A stretch of DNA of 64,000 nt. Source: Streptomyces aurantiogriseus. Its GTDB lineage: Bacteria; Actinomycetota; Actinomycetes; Streptomycetales; Streptomycetaceae. The notes under the pieces were generated by a model. That model saw nothing but the letters and a program-made list of their open reading frames with translations, searched no databases and had not been told where the DNA came from. The translations under genes and the position numbers were made by a program. This document shows positions 59,088 through 64,000 of this stretch, one piece after another. The first letter of the stretch is position 1, and each line of letters starts with the position of its first letter. The DNA lies in NCBI RefSeq assembly GCF_014649375.1, contig NZ_BMSX01000003.1, forward strand, positions 434,001 to 498,000. Direction: 5' to 3'.

Positions 59088-59834
59088 ATGCAGATCTTCG
59101 GCGTGGACATCGGTGGATCCGGGATCAAGGGCGCCCCTGTGGACCTGGACAGGGGCGATCTGGCCCAGGAGCGCTGCAAGGTGCTCACCCCTCAGCCGGC
59201 GACACCGGACGGGGTGGCCGACGGCGTGAAGCAGGTCGTCGACCACTTCGGGTGGACGGGACCGGTGGGGCTCACCTTCCCGGGTGTGGTCACCGGCGGC
59301 TCCACCATCCGTACGGCGGCCAACGTGGACAAGAGCTGGATCGACACGGACGCGCGTGCCCTGTTCAGCGAGCGGCTGGGCGGCCTGCCGGTGACGGTGG
59401 TCAACGACGCGGACGCGGCGGGCGTCGCCGAGGTCGCCTTCGGCGCCGGCCGCGACCGCAGCGGCACGGTGATCCTGCTGACGTTCGGCACGGGTATCGG
59501 CAGCGCCCTCTTCGCCGACGGCGTCCTCGTCCCCAACACCGAGCTGGGCCATCTCGAGCTGAACGGCCATGACGCGGAGAAGCGCGCCTCCAGCAAGGCC
59601 AAGGAGGACGCCGAGCTGACGTGGGAGCACTGGGCCCGCCGCGTCCAGAAGTACCTCGCCCATGTGGAGATGCTCTTCTCGCCCGAGCTGTTCATCATCG
59701 GCGGCGGCGTCAGCCGCAAGGCGCAGAAGTTCCTGCCCTTCATCGAGGGCATCAAGGCGGAGATCGTCCCGGCGCAGCTGCAGAACAACGCGGGCATCGT
59801 GGGGGCGGCGATGCGGGCGGCGAAGGGGAGCTAG
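59088..59834 (+). CDS. ppgK: Polyphosphate/ATP glucokinase
   Basis: 248 aa, ROK-like Ppg[17 protein letters not shown] (phosphate-1 motif), [60 protein letters not shown] and [20 protein letters not shown]. It phosphorylates glucose with polyphosphate or ATP; the family is typical of actinobacteria. Its stop TAG overlaps, base for base, the stop of the opposite DUF6542 gene (CTAG). Confidence 0.95.
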   Translation: MQIFGVDIGGSGIKGAPVDLDRGDLAQERCKVLTPQPATPDGVADGVKQVVDHFGWTGPVGLTFPGVVTGGSTIRTAANVDKSWIDTDARALFSERLGGLPVTVVNDADAAGVAEVAFGAGRDRSGTVILLTFGTGIGSALFADGVLVPNTELGHLELNGHDAEKRASSKAKEDAELTWEHWARRVQKYLAHVEMLFSPELFIIGGGVSRKAQKFLPFIEGIKAEIVPAQLQNNAGIVGAAMRAAKGS

Positions 59835-60493
59835 AGCCAGGGCGGGTCCGGCGGCCCGGACGGCCAGCGCCGGACGCCTGCCCGGCCGCGTCGGCGACGT
59901 GTCCTGATCGCCACCCTCACCCGGCGCACCAGCGCCACCACTCCTGCCAGGAGCGTCCCCGCGTACAGCCAGCCGGCCTGGGTGGCCAGGGCGGTGAACA
60001 GGCCCATCAGGTGCGACCCCAGCCCGTTGCCGCTGTCGGCGACGGGTACGAGCCCCACGGCGAAGGCGATCGGTGCGACGACGGGCGCGGAGAACAGTTC
60101 GGCCCGGCGCACCCACAGCGCGGTCAGCAGACACACCGGCAGGAACAGCACGCTGTACACGGTCGGCGAGGCACCGAACAGCAGCTGGTCCAGCCAGCCG
60201 AGGGCCAGCATCAGTGCCACGCTGAACAGGCCGCCGCCGAGCCCGGTGAGCCGGGGGTTCGGCGGCCGCCGTACGGCTGGCGGCGGGGGCGGGGTGCGAG
60301 CGCCGGGGGCGCGGGCGGGCCGGGGGAGCGCCGAGGGGTGGCGGGCCTTCGGAGGCGTACCGGAGCCGGGTCCCCGGTTCCGGCCCGCGCCCTCGCCTCC
60401 GCCACCGGCCCTGCCCCGGTCTGCCTGCGGCGGAAGGGGTGGGGTGCCGCGTCGCGTTCCGTTCTGCGGGAGGCGGGTCCTGTGGTGCTCCAT
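59831..60493 (-). CDS. DUF6542 membrane protein
   Basis: 220 aa. A long Arg/Pro/Gly-rich cytoplasmic head (about 1-80), four membrane helices (GLGGGLFSVALMLALGWLDQ, TVYSVLFLPVCLLTALWV, FSAPVVAPIAFAVGLVPVAD, THAT-like GWLYAGTLLAGVVALVRRV) and a basic tail. It occurs at this place (ppgK-ychF interval) in other streptomycetes. Function unknown. Confidence 0.82.
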   Translation of the reverse strand: MEHHRTRLPQNGTRRGTPPLPPQADRGRAGGGGEGAGRNRGPGSGTPPKARHPSALPRPARAPGARTPPPPPAVRRPPNPRLTGLGGGLFSVALMLALGWLDQLLFGASPTVYSVLFLPVCLLTALWVRRAELFSAPVVAPIAFAVGLVPVADSGNGLGSHLMGLFTALATQAGWLYAGTLLAGVVALVRRVRVAIRTRRRRGRAGVRRWPSGPPDPPWL

Positions 60494-60662
60494 CGGTCCA
60501 ACTTAGGTCGGTTTATGTGCCGAATCGGGCGCGGGACACGCCGTGAGAGAGACCTTGGCCATGCGTTCGAGCTGTCCGCCGGGGCGGTTGCGGGCACGCC
60601 GTAAACTGGTGGATCGGCCAGCCCCCTGGCCCCCTGGCCCTCTCACTACGGGAAGTCGCAAC

Positions 60663-61751
<1,089 letters not shown>

Positions 61752-61762
61752 GCGGATGACAT

Positions 61763-61779
61763 GACACCACGTTGGTGTC
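61763..61779 (+). terminator. Small hairpin after ychF
   Basis: GACACCA and TGGTGTC with a three-base loop, 12 bp after the stop. Weak alone, but its place fits transcription end. The remaining 270 bp before the next gene hold no ORF. Confidence 0.5.
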
Positions 61780-62047
61780 CTGGTAAATATGCAGGTCAGA
61801 TGGGGTCCGGCTCTTCGGGGTCGGGCCCCTGGTCTTTGCCCATGCTGGGATGGTGCCGGGAATCAATCACCCTCCGTACCCGACTCTGCACTCGCCCCCC
61901 CCAGGCCGGTGCCCTCGGTGTGGACGTCGTACGGGGGACCTGGCTGATACCTGGTCCCTGTGCGGTGTCTGCGACGGCGTCGACGTCGTGCTGCACCGGC
62001 GGCGCGTGATGAACTCTCCCTGACCGCATCGACGTACAGGGGGTTCA

Positions 62048-62842
62048 GTGGACAGCCATCGCGCACTGACGGGGAAGGTCGCGCTCGTCACCGGGGCCGC
62101 GCGGGGCATCGGCCGGGCCATCGCCGTCCGGCTCGCGCACGACGGGGCTCTGGTCGGGGTTCACTACGGCCACAGCGAGGCCGCGGCACTGGACACCGTG
62201 GCGGAGATCCGCAAGAACGGCGGGCGGGCCTTCCCGGTCGGCGCGGAGCTGGGGGTGCCGGGCGACGCTGCCGCCGTTTTCGAGGCGTTCGACGCCGGGC
62301 TGCGGGAGGAGGGGTCGGAAGCCGGCGAAGTCACCGAGGGCGGCGCGCTCGACATCCTCGTGAACAACGCGGGGGTGAGCGGTTCCGGGCCGGTGGGGCG
62401 GGCCGTTCCCGAGGTCTTCGACCGGATGATGGCCGTCAACGCCAAGGCCCCGTACTTTCTCGTGCAGCAAGCGCTGCCGCGGATGAGGGACGGCGGGCGG
62501 ATCGTCAACGTCTCCTCGCTCGCCTCCCGGCACGCCTTCCCGGAGTCCGTGGCGTACGCGATGTCCAAGGGCGCGCTGGACACCCTGACCCTGTGCCTGG
62601 CGAAGGAACTCGGCGGCCGGGGCATCACCGTCAACACGGTCGCGCCGGGCTTCGTCGAGACGGACATGAACGCCCGGCGCAGGGCCACCCCCGAGGCGCG
62701 GGACGCGCTGGCCGCACGCTCGGTCTTCGGCCGGATCGGCATGCCCTCCGACGTGGCGGACGTGGTGGCCTTTCTCGCCTCCGACGACGCCCGCTGGGTC
62801 ACCGGCCAGTACCTGGATGTGAGCGGGGGCACCGATCTGTGA
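62048..62842 (+). CDS. Short-chain dehydrogenase/reductase (FabG-like)
   Basis: 264 aa, GTG 62048 (VDSHRALTGKVALVTGAARG). NAD(P) motif TGAARGIG (15-22), NNAG structural motif (about 106-109), catalytic Ser157 and YAMSK (Tyr170, Lys174), and the C-terminal GQYLDVSGGTDL. It could be a polyketide/fatty-acid ketoreductase or, given the AfsA gene opposite, the butenolide phosphate reductase of a butyrolactone pathway. A loop of about ten extra acidic residues precedes NNAG (LREEGSEAGEVTEGGAL). Confidence 0.9.
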   Translation: MDSHRALTGKVALVTGAARGIGRAIAVRLAHDGALVGVHYGHSEAAALDTVAEIRKNGGRAFPVGAELGVPGDAAAVFEAFDAGLREEGSEAGEVTEGGALDILVNNAGVSGSGPVGRAVPEVFDRMMAVNAKAPYFLVQQALPRMRDGGRIVNVSSLASRHAFPESVAYAMSKGALDTLTLCLAKELGGRGITVNTVAPGFVETDMNARRRATPEARDALAARSVFGRIGMPSDVADVVAFLASDDARWVTGQYLDVSGGTDL

Positions 62843-62851
62843 CGGTCGTAC

Positions 62852-62888
62852 GGGACTCCCGGACCGCTGGTGACGCGTCGGGAGTCCC
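62852..62888. terminator. Bidirectional terminator between SDR and afsA-like genes
   Basis: GGGACTCCCG (62852-62861) pairs perfectly with CGGGAGTCCC (62879-62888), 17-base loop. Confidence 0.8.
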
Positions 62889-62917
62889 GCGACGTCCGCG
62901 CGGCGGCGCCGGTGCGG

Positions 62918-63886
62918 TCAGGCGGTGGGCCGGTCCAGGGTCAGCAGGCTGCTGAACACCTGCTCGCCGTCCTGGCGCCCCACGACCCGCACCCCGCCGG
63001 GCCGCCCGGCCGGGTCGTCGGCCGGCAGCTCCTCCGCCTCGATCCAGCACGGGGAGCCGAACTCCACGTACCGGTCGAAGCCGTTCTCCATGGCGACAAG
63101 CACACTGCCCTCGGGCGAGAGGGCCGTCGCGGCCTGGCGGGCCGCCTCCAGCAGCACCATCCCCGGTATGTGGTCGTCGGGGTGGTCGAAGAGGATGGGG
63201 TGAGCGGTGTCCACGCGCAGCTGCCAGCGCCGGGTCGACTCGCTCCCGGCCAGCACCACGTCGAACGCGGACTGACGGCCGACCGACGCCGGGGGCAGGG
63301 GCTGCGGGGGCGTCGCCGCCGCGCCGCCGCCCTGCGCGGACTGCTCCAGCCGCGCCCCGCGCAGCCGCCGGTAGACCGCGGGGGAGGTGCAGGTGAAGCG
63401 GGCGCCCCCGGTGGCCACGACCCGGTCCTCGAGACGGATAGTCACGGTGTACGGGCCTTCCAGCCGCCCCTTCGGGCCGCGCACCTCGCTGAAGTCCACG
63501 TCCAGTTCCAGGTCCGCGGGGCGCGTACCGACCGCCAGATGGTCGGGCCGAACCGTGAAGTGCAGCCCCCACATCAGGAAGCGGTGGCCCAGCGGCACGT
63601 CGTGGACGGCGTGCGCCACGAGGACCCCGGCCTGCCGGATGGTCTCGGCGACGAGCAGGGGGTCGTGCCGGCCGTCGACGGGCGTGTAGAAACTGTGGGC
63701 CCTGGGCCACTGGGCCAGGACGCGGGTGCGGCCCTCGTCGAGGGCCGACCAGCCCGTGAGAAAGACCTCGGCGACTGCGGCGCGATGCACCAGCTGCCGG
63801 GGCACGGTCCGGGTCAGCTCCGGAACGTCAACCGCCCCCGGGCGCGCGTCCGCCACGAACGACTGCATCATGAATGGTTCCCCCAT
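62918..63886 (-). CDS. AfsA-family gamma-butyrolactone biosynthesis protein
   Basis: 322 aa from ATG 63886; ATG 63871/63868 (MMQSFVADA) is a shorter option. Two AfsA hot-dog repeats: residues about 35-160 (VPRQLVHRAAVAEVFLTGWS, FYTPVDGRHDPLLVAETIRQ, PLGHRFLMWGLHFTVRPD) and about 205-320 (QLRVDTAHPILFDHPDDHIP, GMVLLEAARQAATALSPEGS). AfsA/ScbA enzymes join a beta-ketoacyl group to dihydroxyacetone phosphate, the first step to A-factor-like autoregulators. No receptor gene (ScbR/ArpA) is within the window. The Ala/Gly-rich linker SAQGGGAAATPPQPLPPAS separates the halves. Confidence 0.9.
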   Translation of the reverse strand: MGEPFMMQSFVADARPGAVDVPELTRTVPRQLVHRAAVAEVFLTGWSALDEGRTRVLAQWPRAHSFYTPVDGRHDPLLVAETIRQAGVLVAHAVHDVPLGHRFLMWGLHFTVRPDHLAVGTRPADLELDVDFSEVRGPKGRLEGPYTVTIRLEDRVVATGGARFTCTSPAVYRRLRGARLEQSAQGGGAAATPPQPLPPASVGRQSAFDVVLAGSESTRRWQLRVDTAHPILFDHPDDHIPGMVLLEAARQAATALSPEGSVLVAMENGFDRYVEFGSPCWIEAEELPADDPAGRPGGVRVVGRQDGEQVFSSLLTLDRPTA

Positions 63887-64000
63887 GTGTAAGCCCCATG
63901 TGCCAGGTCGGTTCACATGGTCCTGTCCGCCGGGCGGAGACGTTACGTACTGGAGAGTTTACTTTGCAAGGGGCTACCTATCGTCTGTGTCATGAATAAT

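Noticed and set aside
63992..64000. ATG AAT AAT at the right edge as a gene start
   Set aside because: Only three codons are visible and the nearest AAGGGG lies too far away, so it cannot be supported from this window.

Overview
The window is chromosomal DNA from a Streptomyces or very close relative. The evidence is very high G+C, many GTG starts with GGAG-type ribosome binding sites, many 4-base start/stop overlaps, and Streptomyces hallmarks: a WhiB-family protein, an AfsA-family butyrolactone synthase, a GH18 chitinase behind a DasR-type site, a SpoIIE-type phosphatase, and the core order fumC-fumB-DUF1707-whiB-like-glpX-DUF4245-xseB-xseA-ispH-ppgK-DUF6542-ychF.

Layout. 1-3590: end of an isochorismatase-type hydrolase, an ECF/SigE-family sigma factor with a membrane-anchored partner, and two Pro-rich proteins. 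3600-5390 is a scarred accessory patch. It holds a relic of an XRE/DUF5753 regulator with its small partner, an orphan 141-aa gene, and a broken Rhs/polymorphic-toxin tail whose pieces lie in three frames. 5473-7164 is a secreted chitinase. 7404-18767 is a Tad/Flp pilus locus (cpaB, tadZ, two tadE-like, tadA, tadB, tadC, flp, tadG-like). A histidine kinase/LuxR-type regulator pair sits inside it, and a lipoprotein and an OmpA-domain protein close it. 18904-20183 is a 92-aa GntR regulator diverging from four tiny overlapping genes, three of them Cys-rich. 20240-27691: DUF192, a frameshifted RibD_C reductase, an ESX/WXG100-like trio, an LLM oxidoreductase, a methyltransferase and a winged-helix protein.

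27692-38938: a gene-free stretch with a strong orphan terminator (candidate small RNA), a cis-prenyltransferase, PIN-PhoH, two tandemly duplicated SLT-type secreted proteins, an AI-2E-family transporter, ahpC-ahpD diverging from oxyR (with an insertion in its redox region), and an operon with two roadblock-type proteins. 39007-48877: a PadR-controlled ABC exporter, SPFH protein plus RHH regulator, a bifunctional penicillin-binding protein, and a GAF-PP2C-ATPase phosphatase. 49203-61751 is the core metabolic block: both fumarase classes, class II FBPase, exonuclease VII, IspH, polyphosphate glucokinase and YchF. 62048-63886: an SDR and an AfsA homologue facing each other across a terminator.

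Several intergenic gaps carry copies of a modular G+C-rich dispersed repeat (34303-34399, 42683-42740, 51414-51448, 57923-57987). At one site the repeat supplies the end of a coding region, and an unrelated-looking hairpin element sits inside oxyR. No tRNA, rRNA, CRISPR array or intact insertion sequence was seen. All functional calls rest on reading motifs by eye; no database search was possible.
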